A stretch of DNA of 64,000 bases. It comes from JBBAAS01 sp041658125 (lineage in GTDB: Bacteria; Patescibacteriota; Microgenomatia; UBA12405). A program made the position numbers and the translations under genes. Shown in pieces: positions 29,782-39,400 of the stretch (position 1 is the first letter of the stretch; the number at the start of each line of letters is the position of its first letter). The stretch is from the NCBI GenBank assembly GCA_041658125.1, contig JBBAAS010000002.1:1-64000 (forward strand), given 5' to 3'. The notes under the pieces are model-generated. The model made no database searches. It saw only the letters and a program-made list of their open reading frames with translations, and was not told where the DNA came from.

Positions 29782-30936
29782 ATGGATTATAAAGAAGAGT
29801 CACTGAAACAACATTTGAAGTTTGGGGGCAAGATCGGGATTAAAAGTAAATTCCCGGAAATAAAAACGAAGGATGATTTGGCGGTGGCTTATACGCCGGG
29901 AGTAGCGGCGGTGTCGTCGTTTTTGGCGGCAAATCCGGACGAAGCATATGGATATTCGATTAAGGGCAATACAATTGCGGTAGTGTCGGATGGATCGGCG
30001 GTGCTGGGACTCGGTAACATCGGGCCTTATGGAGCTTTGCCGGTAATGGAGGGAAAAGCACTTTTGTTTAAAGAATTTGGCGATGTGGATGCTTATCCGA
30101 TAGTGTTGTCAACTCAAGAGACCGAGGAAATAATAGAAACAGTAAAAGCAATCGCGCCGACCTTTGGGGGAATAAATTTGGAAGATATTTCATCGCCACG
30201 GTGCTTTGAGGTGGAGGAAAGACTGATAAAGGAACTCGATATCCCGGTTTTTCACGACGATCAGCACGGAACGGCAATTGTGATTTTGGCGGCCTTGATT
30301 AACGGCTTGAAACTGGCTAAAAAGCAAATGGGAAAAATCAAAATGGTGATCAGCGGCGCCGGGGCGGCGGGAATTGCCACAACTAAACTTCTCCTAAAAT
30401 ACGGCATTAAAAATATTACTTTAGTTGATTCGCAAGGAGTAATCAGCAAAAAACGGACTGATTTAAACGAAGTAAAAATGAAAATGCTTCCGGTTACCAA
30501 TCCGGAAAATAGTGAAGGTGGTTTAGAAAATGCTTTAAAAGGCGCGGACGTGTTTATCGGGGTGAGTGCGCCGGGAGTATTAAAGCCGGAATTTATTAAA
30601 ACTATGGCCGAAAAACCGATTATTTTTGCCATGGCTAATCCGGTGCCGGAAATTATGCCTGATTTGGCAAAAGAAGCCGGAGCCTTTGTGGTCGGAACAG
30701 GCCGGAGTGATTTTCCAAATCAAATAAATAATGTGCTGGTTTTCCCGGGATTGTTTAGAGGAGTTTTAGATAACAAAATTAAATTGATTACCGATGAAAT
30801 GAAAATTGCAGCGGCGGAGACGTTGGCCGGTTATCTGAAAGATGATGAATTGAGTGTCGATAAAATACTGCCAAGTGTACTGGATAAAAAAGTGTCGACA
30901 GCGATTGCCGAAAGAATGGCGGAGTTTAAGGAGTAA
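29782..30936 (+). CDS. NAD(P)-dependent malic enzyme
   Basis: 384 aa from the ATG at 29782; a GTG two codons upstream is an alternative. It has AVAYTPGVAAVS, VVSDGSAVLGLGNIGPYGAL, PVFHDDQHGTAIVILAALI (Asp residues binding the divalent metal) and the nucleotide-binding VISGAGAAGIATTKLLL. It decarboxylates malate to pyruvate with reduction of NAD(P). This is the short bacterial form without the phosphotransacetylase tail of MaeB. In an organism with reduced metabolism it could supply NAD(P)H and pyruvate. Confidence 0.95.
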   Translation: MDYKEESLKQHLKFGGKIGIKSKFPEIKTKDDLAVAYTPGVAAVSSFLAANPDEAYGYSIKGNTIAVVSDGSAVLGLGNIGPYGALPVMEGKALLFKEFGDVDAYPIVLSTQETEEIIETVKAIAPTFGGINLEDISSPRCFEVEERLIKELDIPVFHDDQHGTAIVILAALINGLKLAKKQMGKIKMVISGAGAAGIATTKLLLKYGIKNITLVDSQGVISKKRTDLNEVKMKMLPVTNPENSEGGLENALKGADVFIGVSAPGVLKPEFIKTMAEKPIIFAMANPVPEIMPDLAKEAGAFVVGTGRSDFPNQINNVLVFPGLFRGVLDNKIKLITDEMKIAAAETLAGYLKDDELSVDKILPSVLDKKVSTAIAERMAEFKE

Positions 30937-30994
30937 AAAGAATAATCTGAATATCTCCCTTGTACACTTTAATAGTTTGTCGATAGACTGAAGA

Positions 30995-32386
30995 GTGTTA
31001 GATGAAAAGTGTGCGGTATTTGGAGTTTACGGCACCAATCCGTTGATTGAGGCCGCCAGGCTGGTTCACACCGGTCTGTGGACATTGCAACACCGCGGGC
31101 AGGAAAGCTCGGGAATAGTCAGTTCTGACGGCAAGGACTTGTGGTCTCAAAGAGGAATGGGGTTGGTATCCCATGTTTACAACGAACAAAGTTTTGATGC
31201 GTTAAAAGGAACAATAGCCATCGGGCATAATCGCTATTCTACTTGTGGACCGTCAGATGCGAGTCATATACAGCCAATAATTTCAGAAGACCGTAATTTG
31301 GCTATGGCTCACAACGGAAATTTACCGGCGACACTACGACTTTGTAAATTCTTAACCAGCAAAGGGGTTAGCCCGCGGTTTAACAATGATTCTGAACTGA
31401 TGTACAAGGCGGTGGCTTATTATTTTGTTAAAGGATTATCTTTGCCCGAAGCCGTAGCCAAAGCTTTTCCACTTTTTACCGGGGTATTTTCAGCTCTTTT
31501 TATGTCAGCCGATACGATAGTTGCTGTCCGCGACCGGCGGGGAATCAGGCCGTTGTCTTTGGGAAAAATTGACGGCATTGGCTACGTAATTTCTTCGGAA
31601 ACCTGCGCGATCAATACCATTGACGGTAAATATGTCCGGGATATTAAACCAGGAGAAATGCTATTTATTGACAAAGAAGGGCTTCACTCCCGGCAATTGG
31701 TAAAAGGCAAGGAAATGCTTGACGCTTTTGAATTTGTTTATTTTTCCCGACCGGATAGTTACTTGGCCGGACGGAGCGTTAATGAAGTACGCAAAGAATT
31801 AGGCCGACAACTGGCACTGGAAAACCCAAAGATCAAAGCCGATGTGGTTATTCCAATTCCTGATTCGGGAATACCGGCAGCGATTGGCTTTGCACAAGAA
31901 TCAGGAATACCTTTTGATATGGGATTGATAAAAAACCGATATATTCACCGGACTTTTATCCGACCGGCGCAAAGTATGCGAAAAAACGATGTCAGACTGA
32001 AGCTAAATCCTCTGCCTTCGGTATTAAAAGGCAAGCGGGTAGTGCTGATTGACGATTCAATAGTCAGAGGAACGACCAGTGAAAAAATAGTAAGCCTGTT
32101 ACGGCAGGCAGGAGCAAAAGAGGTTCATTTTTTGGTAAGTTCACCACCGGTAAAATTTCCTGATTTTTACGGCATTAATACGCCGGACCAAAATGAGCTG
32201 ATTGCGGCCACCAAAACAATCCCGGAAATTCAGGAAATTATTAAAGCCGATGGCCTGGCTTATTTATCGCTGAAAGGGTTGATAAAGGCGATTGGTCTGC
32301 CGGTAAGCAATATTTGTACCTCCTGCTTTACCGGCAAATACCCTGTCGATATTGGTCTGAATAAAAAGAAAATTAAGTATTGTTAA
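30995..32386 (+). CDS. purF: Amidophosphoribosyltransferase PurF
   Basis: 463 aa, GTG start. N-terminal Ntn glutaminase: the Cys in MLDEKCAVFGVYG is the expected nucleophile after removal of five residues, and LQHRGQESSGI and IGHNRYSTCG follow. C-terminal PRPP site: KRVVLIDDSIVRGTTSEKIV. It makes phosphoribosylamine, the first committed step of purine synthesis. The four Cys ligands of the iron-sulfur form are partly visible (NICTSCFTGKYP). No other pur genes are nearby; the malic enzyme gene precedes it by 58 bases. Confidence 0.97.
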   Translation: MLDEKCAVFGVYGTNPLIEAARLVHTGLWTLQHRGQESSGIVSSDGKDLWSQRGMGLVSHVYNEQSFDALKGTIAIGHNRYSTCGPSDASHIQPIISEDRNLAMAHNGNLPATLRLCKFLTSKGVSPRFNNDSELMYKAVAYYFVKGLSLPEAVAKAFPLFTGVFSALFMSADTIVAVRDRRGIRPLSLGKIDGIGYVISSETCAINTIDGKYVRDIKPGEMLFIDKEGLHSRQLVKGKEMLDAFEFVYFSRPDSYLAGRSVNEVRKELGRQLALENPKIKADVVIPIPDSGIPAAIGFAQESGIPFDMGLIKNRYIHRTFIRPAQSMRKNDVRLKLNPLPSVLKGKRVVLIDDSIVRGTTSEKIVSLLRQAGAKEVHFLVSSPPVKFPDFYGINTPDQNELIAATKTIPEIQEIIKADGLAYLSLKGLIKAIGLPVSNICTSCFTGKYPVDIGLNKKKIKYC

Positions 32387-32458
32387 AAAATAATTGATTT
32401 TGACTTTTGAAGATTGACAAATTTAAAATAAGTGAATGGTAGAAAATAATAAAAGATT

Positions 32459-32914
32459 TTATCTTATTTTACCGAGATATTCTCCGGTCTTCGGGAAACC
32501 GACTTGATAGTCGGCAAGTAAAATCGAGGAAAGTTCATGGGGGTAAAGATTATCGGGTAAGTTTTTAATATCCAACCAAGTACACCAAACCGAGCCATCG
32601 GGGTGTTGGGGGTCGTGAAGATGTTCCAGCTCCTCAAATTTATTGATATCTCCAAGAATAAATAACTCTACTGCGTGTTCGTTTTCTTCAGGCATAATAA
32701 AATCACGAAGGTAAAGAATTTTTTTAAATTTAAATGAGTCACCGGCACATTCTTCGGCAACTTCGCGAAGACAACCCTCTAAAATAGTTTCCCCATATTC
32801 TAAATGTCCGCCGATATAATGGTAATAATTTTGTTTCTGACGATACTGAACTAACAACTTACCATTTTTGATGACTATCGGTCTTACCCTGACGTTAATG
32901 AGATGATTTTCCAT
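32459..32914 (-). CDS. Nudix hydrolase
   Basis: 151 aa. Nudix box GGHLEYGETILEGCLREV and EECAG, preceded by RPIVIKNGKLLVQYRQKQNY. The C-terminus has a Trp/His-rich segment (HDPQHPDGSVWCTWLDI). Substrate unknown. TATGAT lies eight bases before the ATG on the minus strand. It is divergent from the histidine phosphatase gene. Confidence 0.87.
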   Translation of the reverse strand: MENHLINVRVRPIVIKNGKLLVQYRQKQNYYHYIGGHLEYGETILEGCLREVAEECAGDSFKFKKILYLRDFIMPEENEHAVELFILGDINKFEELEHLHDPQHPDGSVWCTWLDIKNLPDNLYPHELSSILLADYQVGFPKTGEYLGKIR

Positions 32915-32948
32915 ATGGTAAGATCATATCATTAGTTTTGGTGAATTT

Positions 32949-33569
32949 ATGAAAGTTTATTTTGTCCGACATGGATCAACGGATTCGCTGGAAAAAAGGA
33001 TCAGTCAACCTGACGATGAACCCTTGAATGAGAATGGTAGGATACAAGCTAAAGAATTAGGAAAACGGTTTGTTAAAACTAATTTGGATTTGGTAATTTC
33101 CAGTCCTTATACCAGAGCGGTAGAAACGGCCAAAGCGATACGGGAGGAAGTGGTGACTAGTGAACTTTTTAAAGAAGTGAAAAAACCGACCGAAGTAGTC
33201 GGCAGGTCAAAGGATGAAGAAGAAGTAAAAAATATTTTAAAAAAGATCGGGGAAATGTATCTGACAGATCCAAGTTGGCACTTTTCCGATGAAGAAAGCT
33301 TTGAAGATTTAAAAAAGCGGGGATTAGAAGCGTTGGAGTTTTTAAAAGCACAAAACAAAGAGAATATTTTGGTGGTATCGCATGGAAATTTTGTGGCTTT
33401 ATTAGTCGGATTAATGCTGTATGGGGAGAATTATCCGGTGGATGTTTCGTTGCGGTTGAAAAATTTTTTAAGATTTGGGAATACCGGAGTATCGATTGTT
33501 ATTTATGAAGAGGAAAGGTGGCGATTAGTATGCTGGAATGATACGTCGCATTTTTTAGAACGGAATTAA
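32949..33569 (+). CDS. Histidine phosphatase family protein
   Basis: 206 aa. Both catalytic His residues are present: VYFVRHGSTDS at the N-terminus and ILVVSHGNFVALL near residue 145, with Arg in SSPYTRAVETA. It is a phosphomonoesterase of the PGM/cobalamin-phosphatase branch; a mid-protein acidic insert (about residues 70-115) is longer than usual. Substrate unknown. Its stop meets a convergent ATPase gene fragment. Confidence 0.87.
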   Translation: MKVYFVRHGSTDSLEKRISQPDDEPLNENGRIQAKELGKRFVKTNLDLVISSPYTRAVETAKAIREEVVTSELFKEVKKPTEVVGRSKDEEEVKNILKKIGEMYLTDPSWHFSDEESFEDLKKRGLEALEFLKAQNKENILVVSHGNFVALLVGLMLYGENYPVDVSLRLKNFLRFGNTGVSIVIYEEERWRLVCWNDTSHFLERN

Positions 33570-33700
33570 TTTAGACGAAGGGTCCGAAGGCGAAGGGAGT
33601 TGGTGACAACGGAAACACTGCTGAAGGACATAGCCAAACCGGCGAAGATGGGGTTGAGGGTAATCCCAAAAAAAAGATAAAGAGCACCGGCGGCAAATAT
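33566..33700 (-). pseudogene. C-terminal fragment of a heavy-metal P-type ATPase
   Basis: In one minus-strand frame this reads FAAGALYLFFGITLNP, IFAGLAMSFSSVSVVTNSLR, ending at a TAA. This is the last transmembrane hairpin of a copper-type P1B ATPase, closely like the end of the membrane domain of the gene at 36462-39851. No start or catalytic domains are present. It abuts the DsbA-like fragment, so it is a rearrangement scar. Confidence 0.7.
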
Positions 33701-33841
33701 GATACCAGATTAGGTGAGGACACAACTTTAGCCAGTTCACTGGGCGTGAATGGAACACCAGGATTCTTTTTGAATACGACTAACTTTTCCGGGGCATACA
33801 GCTGGACGGAAATGAAATCAGTTGCTGATGCAGCACTATGA
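33695..33841 (+). pseudogene. C-terminal fragment of a DsbA-like thioredoxin-fold protein
   Basis: Plus-strand frame ending TGA reads KYDTRLGEDTTLASSLGVNG, then TPGFFLNTTNFSGAYSWTEM and KSVADAAL. GVNGTPGFF contains the cis-Pro loop typical of DsbA-like oxidoreductases, and GAYSW...AL is the usual end. The CxxC half is missing. It may once have supplied disulfides to the neighbouring copper proteins. Confidence 0.65.
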
Positions 33842-33853
33842 TAAGGCAGTTTG

Positions 33854-35893
33854 TTAAATTGTGATCAAAGATTTTTCGGCACGTTTCAATAAAACCGCAT
33901 TGGTAGCGACAATAATTGATGAAACAGACATTAATAATGCTGAAACTTCAGGACGTAGAGTTATACCTAAACTTGGGTATAAAACTCCGGCGGCTACTGG
34001 AATTGCCAGGACATTGTAAACACTGGCCCAAACCAGATTTTCTTTCATCTTTCGAACAGTGGCCTTGCTTAATCGGATAGCTCTTAAAATGTCAGCTGGA
34101 TCAGATTTCATTAAAACAACATTGGCGGTTTCAATAGCGACGTCAGTCCCTGCTCCAATAGCAATCCCAATATCTGCTTGAGCGAGAGCCGGAGCATCAT
34201 TAACTCCATCTCCAACCATAGCCACAAATTTACCCTCGTCTTGAAGTTTCTTGACATAATTGGCTTTATCTTCTGGTAATACTTCAGCAAAAATTCGGGT
34301 GATTCCCAATGTCTTACCAATATTTTCAGCCGTTTTTTGATTATCTCCGGTAATCATGGCAACTTCAATCCCCATTTCCTGCATTTTTTTAACGGCTATT
34401 GACGAACTTTCTTTGATTGGATCGGCTACACCAACAACTCCGGCGATTTGACTATCCACTGCCAACAACATAATAGTATTGCCCTCATCTAAAAGTTTCT
34501 GAATTGAGGTTTCTATTGGTTTAATATCAATATTTCTATCTTTAATCAGTTTTAAATTACCAACTAGTATTTGTTTTCCATCAACCACCGCCTCAACCCC
34601 ATGGCCGGAAATAGCCTTAAAACTTTTGACATTATTTGAAATCAATAGCCCACGTTTTTCTACCTCAGTTAAAATTGCTTTACTTAGCGGGTGGCCTGAC
34701 ATTTTTTCAACAGCAGCATCATAGATCAATACTTGGTCTTCACTAAAACCAGCAGAGGCAATAACTTGAGTTACTACTGGTTTTCCTTCGGTCAGTGTCC
34801 CTGTTTTATCCATAACCACAGCATTAATTTTGGACACTTGCTCTAAAGTAGTCGCATCTTTGATTAAAATGTTGTGTTTGGCACCCAAACCAGTTCCAAC
34901 CGCTACGGCAGTAGGAGTGGCCAAACCAAGTGCATCGGGACACGCTATTACCACGGCAGATATGGCAAATGTCAGAGCGAATAGTAACGACTGTCCTAAA
35001 ACAAAATACCAAATGACAAAAGTAATTAATCCTGAGCCCACAGCGAGGATAACTAAATATTGAGCGGCTTTGTCGGCAATTCGTTGGCCGGGAGCTTTGG
35101 AGTTTTGGGCAGTTTCGACCAACTTTACAATTTGGGCTAGGGCAGTATCGGCTCCAACTTTGGTGGCTTTGAATTTGAGTGAACCCATTTGGTTTATCGA
35201 ACCACCAATCACCAAATCACCAACTTTTTTCTCAATTGGCATTGACTCTCCAGTTACCAATGATTCGTCAATTGAAGTTTCACCTTCGACTACTTCACCA
35301 TCAACGGGGATTTTGTCACCCGGTTTGATAATGACAATATCACCCATCAAAACTTCGGCTGTAGGAACTGTTAGCTCCTGACCATTACGAAAAACCCGAG
35401 CCTGAGGAGGAACTAAATCAAACAAAGCCCTGAGAGCATCTGATGTACCGCGACGTGATTTCATTTCCATCCAGTGACCAAACAAGACAAATGTGACTAG
35501 CATGGCGGCGGCTTCAAAAAATGTCTCACCACCAATAAACAAAGTAATAACAACGCTAAAAATGTAGGCGGCCAAAACTCCGGTAGCTATCAAAACCATC
35601 ATATTTAATGTTTTTTTCTTGAGTGCCTCATATGCTCCTACTGGGAATATCGATCCAAATTTAAAAACTATCGGGGTTACCAAAAGAAATAATAGCCAAT
35701 TTTTAGGGATAAAAGTTGGAAGTGGAAGATAGGTAATAAGTAATGTTGGAATAGTGAGGGCAAGTGACCAAAAAAAACGATTACGCATGTCTTTTTCCAT
35801 AAATTCAGCCATTTTGGGATCGATCATGGTAGATTCGTGATCCATCGGCTCCATTTTGGACATATTGTGCATTTGATGTTGTGAATGATCCAT
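33854..35893 (-). CDS. CopB-like P1B heavy-metal ATPase with CPD motif
   Basis: 679 aa. His/Met-rich N-terminus (MDHSQHQMHNMSKMEPMDHE) instead of an HMA domain, eight transmembrane helices, phosphatase TGES (VTGESMPIEK), phosphorylation site MDKTGTLTEG, SGHPLSKA, TGDNQKTAENIG and VGDGVNDAPALAQ. The membrane metal site reads ACPDALGLATP, so the usual third residue (Cys or His) is Asp. With the His-rich start this points to copper or silver export, but metal choice is uncertain. Last gene of the copper cluster on this strand; TATTAT five bases before the ATG. Confidence 0.92.
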   Translation of the reverse strand: MDHSQHQMHNMSKMEPMDHESTMIDPKMAEFMEKDMRNRFFWSLALTIPTLLITYLPLPTFIPKNWLLFLLVTPIVFKFGSIFPVGAYEALKKKTLNMMVLIATGVLAAYIFSVVITLFIGGETFFEAAAMLVTFVLFGHWMEMKSRRGTSDALRALFDLVPPQARVFRNGQELTVPTAEVLMGDIVIIKPGDKIPVDGEVVEGETSIDESLVTGESMPIEKKVGDLVIGGSINQMGSLKFKATKVGADTALAQIVKLVETAQNSKAPGQRIADKAAQYLVILAVGSGLITFVIWYFVLGQSLLFALTFAISAVVIACPDALGLATPTAVAVGTGLGAKHNILIKDATTLEQVSKINAVVMDKTGTLTEGKPVVTQVIASAGFSEDQVLIYDAAVEKMSGHPLSKAILTEVEKRGLLISNNVKSFKAISGHGVEAVVDGKQILVGNLKLIKDRNIDIKPIETSIQKLLDEGNTIMLLAVDSQIAGVVGVADPIKESSSIAVKKMQEMGIEVAMITGDNQKTAENIGKTLGITRIFAEVLPEDKANYVKKLQDEGKFVAMVGDGVNDAPALAQADIGIAIGAGTDVAIETANVVLMKSDPADILRAIRLSKATVRKMKENLVWASVYNVLAIPVAAGVLYPSLGITLRPEVSALLMSVSSIIVATNAVLLKRAEKSLITI

Positions 35894-35952
35894 AATTAAT
35901 AATACTCTACAAAATAGTTAGAAACTATTGACCGAATGATTGGAAGATTAAA

Positions 35953-36396
35953 CTATTTTACGATAATAGTTCCGTGAGGGATTCCCATGGCACAGGTGAT
36001 TGAGTAAGTACCCGGAGTTGTTGGAGTAAATTCAAAAATATTGGTTTGGCCTTTGGTAAATCCTTGGATATTACCGGGTAAAAGTTCCGGGAGCATAATA
36101 CTGCCCATACATCCTCGGCCATTTTCAGCGGCATAAACTTCAAGTCGTACCGGAATACCTGCTTTAACATTAAGCTCGGCAGGAACAAATCCAAACGGCG
36201 GACCATAAGTGGCTTTAATTATTTGAGCTTTCGAAGTTGGGGTAGAAGTCGGAGTGGGACTTACTGGTATTGGTATTGGTGTTGGAGTATTGTTTGGTAC
36301 AGAATTAACAGGTTGAATCTTAGTAATTGAATGGAACAAAACTAACCCTCCGATAACGATCATTGTTGAGAATATTAGAATGTAGGCAGTTTTCAT
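35953..36396 (-). CDS. Membrane-anchored cupredoxin-like protein
   Basis: 147 aa. One N-terminal transmembrane helix or signal anchor, a Pro/Thr/Ser linker (residues about 35-55), then a cupredoxin domain. Likely copper ligands are in ENGRGCMGSIM (Cys/Met) and YSITCAMGIPHGTI (Cys, Met, His). The same kind of domain ends the HMA-TauE fusion at 40098-41627. It probably binds copper outside the membrane and passes it on or stores it. It lies between the two ATPase genes, after a terminator-like hairpin. Confidence 0.85.
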   Translation of the reverse strand: MKTAYILIFSTMIVIGGLVLFHSITKIQPVNSVPNNTPTPIPIPVSPTPTSTPTSKAQIIKATYGPPFGFVPAELNVKAGIPVRLEVYAAENGRGCMGSIMLPELLPGNIQGFTKGQTNIFEFTPTTPGTYSITCAMGIPHGTIIVK

Positions 36397-36420
36397 ATAT
36401 ATTTCTTTTTCACTAACTTA

Positions 36421-36452
36421 CAGAAACACTCCGTCTGTGCGGAGTGTTTCTG
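36421..36452 (-). terminator. Strong hairpin after the long copper ATPase gene
   Basis: Perfect 13-bp stem CAGAAACACTCCG/CGGAGTGTTTCTG with a 6-base loop, 10 bases after the ATPase stop. The T-tract is weak, so some read-through into the cupredoxin gene is possible. Confidence 0.65.
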
Positions 36453-36461
36453 TTTAACTAT

Positions 36462-39400
36462 TTACGGAGTTGGAGTGACTCCTGGAGCCAGAGATTTTTG
36501 ATAACTATCCCTAAAAATTTTTGGCACGAAATGCATCATATCGAGACTTGTCAGTGTCTTTTTGGGAAGACCGGTAATAATTACATTATTTCCAAATAGA
36601 CCTTTAATAGTGTCGTATTTCTTGGAAAAAAGTTTTTCCTCCATCATCATTTTGGCCTCATCATAGCCAATGGCCGTTGACAAATAGGTTACGCCATCTA
36701 TTACGTAGGAGGTTTTAGCAGGATTGATAAGCGAAGCTAAAGCCTGAGGAACGTTGTTGCTATCGTACAAATAGAACATCTTGAGGTCTTCCAAAGGAGT
36801 TTCAGTGACAAGTAGATTGTCACCTGCTTTAGTTAGTCCTGCTAAATTAGCTTTGCTAAAGATATGATATTCGTCCAAAATAGTGCCGGTTGGGGCTAAT
36901 ATGCCGACAACTTTTAATTTTGAAAGACCAAAGAAATCAGGGATTTCAGAGTTAACGCCTCTGATAAGTCCTTCTTCTTTCATCATAGCTGCCTCTTTGG
37001 CACCTAAAATGACACTACCTTGACCGGATAGATCAGCAGAACCTTCTTCTAGCTTTATTGATTCCGGTAATTTATCTATTCCGACGAACAGTTTGGGAAA
37101 GTTCTCAGCGAAGGCAATCTTTGATGGATTGTCAACCAAAACTCTATTGATAGCCGTTTTGGTAGCCGGAGCTGCCTGAATATAAGCAGCCAAGCCTGAT
37201 TTCGCTTGAACCTCTAACCCACCCATTTGGGATGAGAACCGGGCGAATTCAACGAAAACCACCAAAAAGATTGTTACCATAGCAAATGGTGCTAATCTGG
37301 AAATCCAATTAAATTTACCGGGTCGGTACAATTTGAGAGTCAACGAATTGGTAACGACCGAAACTGATGATAGAGCCATAGCTAGCCCAGCCAACTCAGG
37401 CTTGAGAATTAGACCGGCAAAAGCCAAGGTACGAGCGGCTATGGGAATTCCCAGCACATTGTAAAACAGGGCAAAAAACATGTTTTGGCGGATTTTGCCA
37501 ACAGTTTCGCGGGATAAACTAATAGCGGTTAGAACGCCATTTAGGTCGTTCGTCATTATCACAATTCCGCCCGATTCCATGGCTATATCAGCGCCGGAGG
37601 CCATAGCAATTCCAAGATCGGCTTGGGTTAAGGCAGGAGCATCATTAATGCCATCACCCACCATAGCTACTTTTAGTCCTTTGTCTTGAAGTTTTTTGAC
37701 TTCTTCGGCTTTGTTTTGAGGTAAAACTTCTGCCAAAACATTGGTAATCCCAACTTGCTTGGCAATAGCCTCGGCGGTGCGACGATTGTCACCGGTAATC
37801 ATGTAGACCTCAATACCCATTTTGGTTAATTTGGCGACAACGGAGGCTGACGATTCTTTGACTTGATCAGCTACGGCAATTAGTCCCAATATTTTTTCTT
37901 TATTGGCGATAATCATGGCCGTTTTACCCTCGTTTTCCATTCGTTCCATATCGTATCCGGAGGTTAGAGGTATCTGGTTCTCCTCGAGAAGTTTGCGATT
38001 ACCAACGAAGTAGATCTGACCATTTACGGTAGCCTTTACTCCGTGACCGGGAATAGCTTGAAAATCATCGATAGCATAATTTATAGCCCCAGTGTTTTGA
38101 CCATAACGAACGATGGCTTCAGCCAAAGGATGCTCTGATTTTTGCTCAATTGAGTACAAAATCGAGAGGACTGTTTGATCACCTGGTAGGTAATTTATAA
38201 AGTCGGTTACTTCGGGTTTTCCCTTGGTCAAAGTCCCGGTTTTATCAAAAACGATTGCTTTGATTTTCTCGGCCATTTCCAGAGGTTCACCACCTTTGAT
38301 GAGAACTCCGTGTTTAGCCCCTTTTCCAGTTCCCACCATAATAGATGTGGGAGTAGCTAGTCCTAAAGCACAAGGACAGGCGATGACAATAACGGCCACA
38401 AAAGCGAGAAGTGAATAAGTTAATGTGGCACCGAGTAGGAAATACCAAGTGATAAAAGTAAGAATAGCTATTCCAATAACGACTGGCACAAAAATTGAAG
38501 AAATTTTGTCAGCCACTCCTTGGATTGGTGCTTTACTCCCTTGAGCATCTTCAATTAATTTGACGATCTGGCTTAAGGCGGTATCAGCCCCAATTTTAGT
38601 GGTTTTAAATTCAAAAGAGCCAGTTTTGTTAATCGAGGCGGTATAAACTTTTGAGCCAATTTGCTTTTCAACCGGAAGTGATTCACCTGTCAAAATTGAT
38701 TCGTCGACAGCTGAATAACCGTTTATTACTTCACCATCAACAGGAATTCTCTCTCCCGGACGTACCACAATAATGTCGTCAACCACCACCTGCTCAACAG
38801 GAATATCAATTGGTTGTCCGTTGCGCATTACCCGAGCGGTTTTGGGTGCTAACCCCATTAATTTTTCGATAGCTTCGGAAGTTTTACCCTTGGCTTTAGC
38901 TTCTAGAAATTTACCTAAGGCCACAAAAGTAACCAAGAAAGCGGCCACTTCAAAATAAAGGTTGGGGACTTTGGTGCCATTAAGTCCAATAATTGAACCG
39001 GTTTCACTTAAATATTTAATAAATTCATAAACACTATATGTAAAAGCAGTACCAGTACCGATAGCGATTAATGAATCCATTGAAAAAGTTCGCATTTTTA
39101 GAGCTGACCAAAAGCCGGCAAAAAAGTTGGAACCAACATAAAAGAGAACTGGGGTTGCCAATAACAGTGATACTATTCCGGCATAAGGCATGATAGTGGT
39201 CTTTAGAGGAATGGCATTGGTAAAGTCATAAGCCATAAACAAGATCATGGGTAAACTAAGGACAAATCCCATGACAAATTTAGAAAACCAATAGCTAATT
39301 TCATGTTGGCGTTTTTCTTTTTGATCCTCTTCTTTTTCACCAGGCATCGTAGCTTTGTATCCGGCATTTTCCACACCTTTGATTAAATCTTCAACTTTAG

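Noticed and set aside
32387..32458. Possible small gene or RNA between purF and the Nudix gene
   Set aside because: AT-rich spacer with no stable hairpin or convincing frame.
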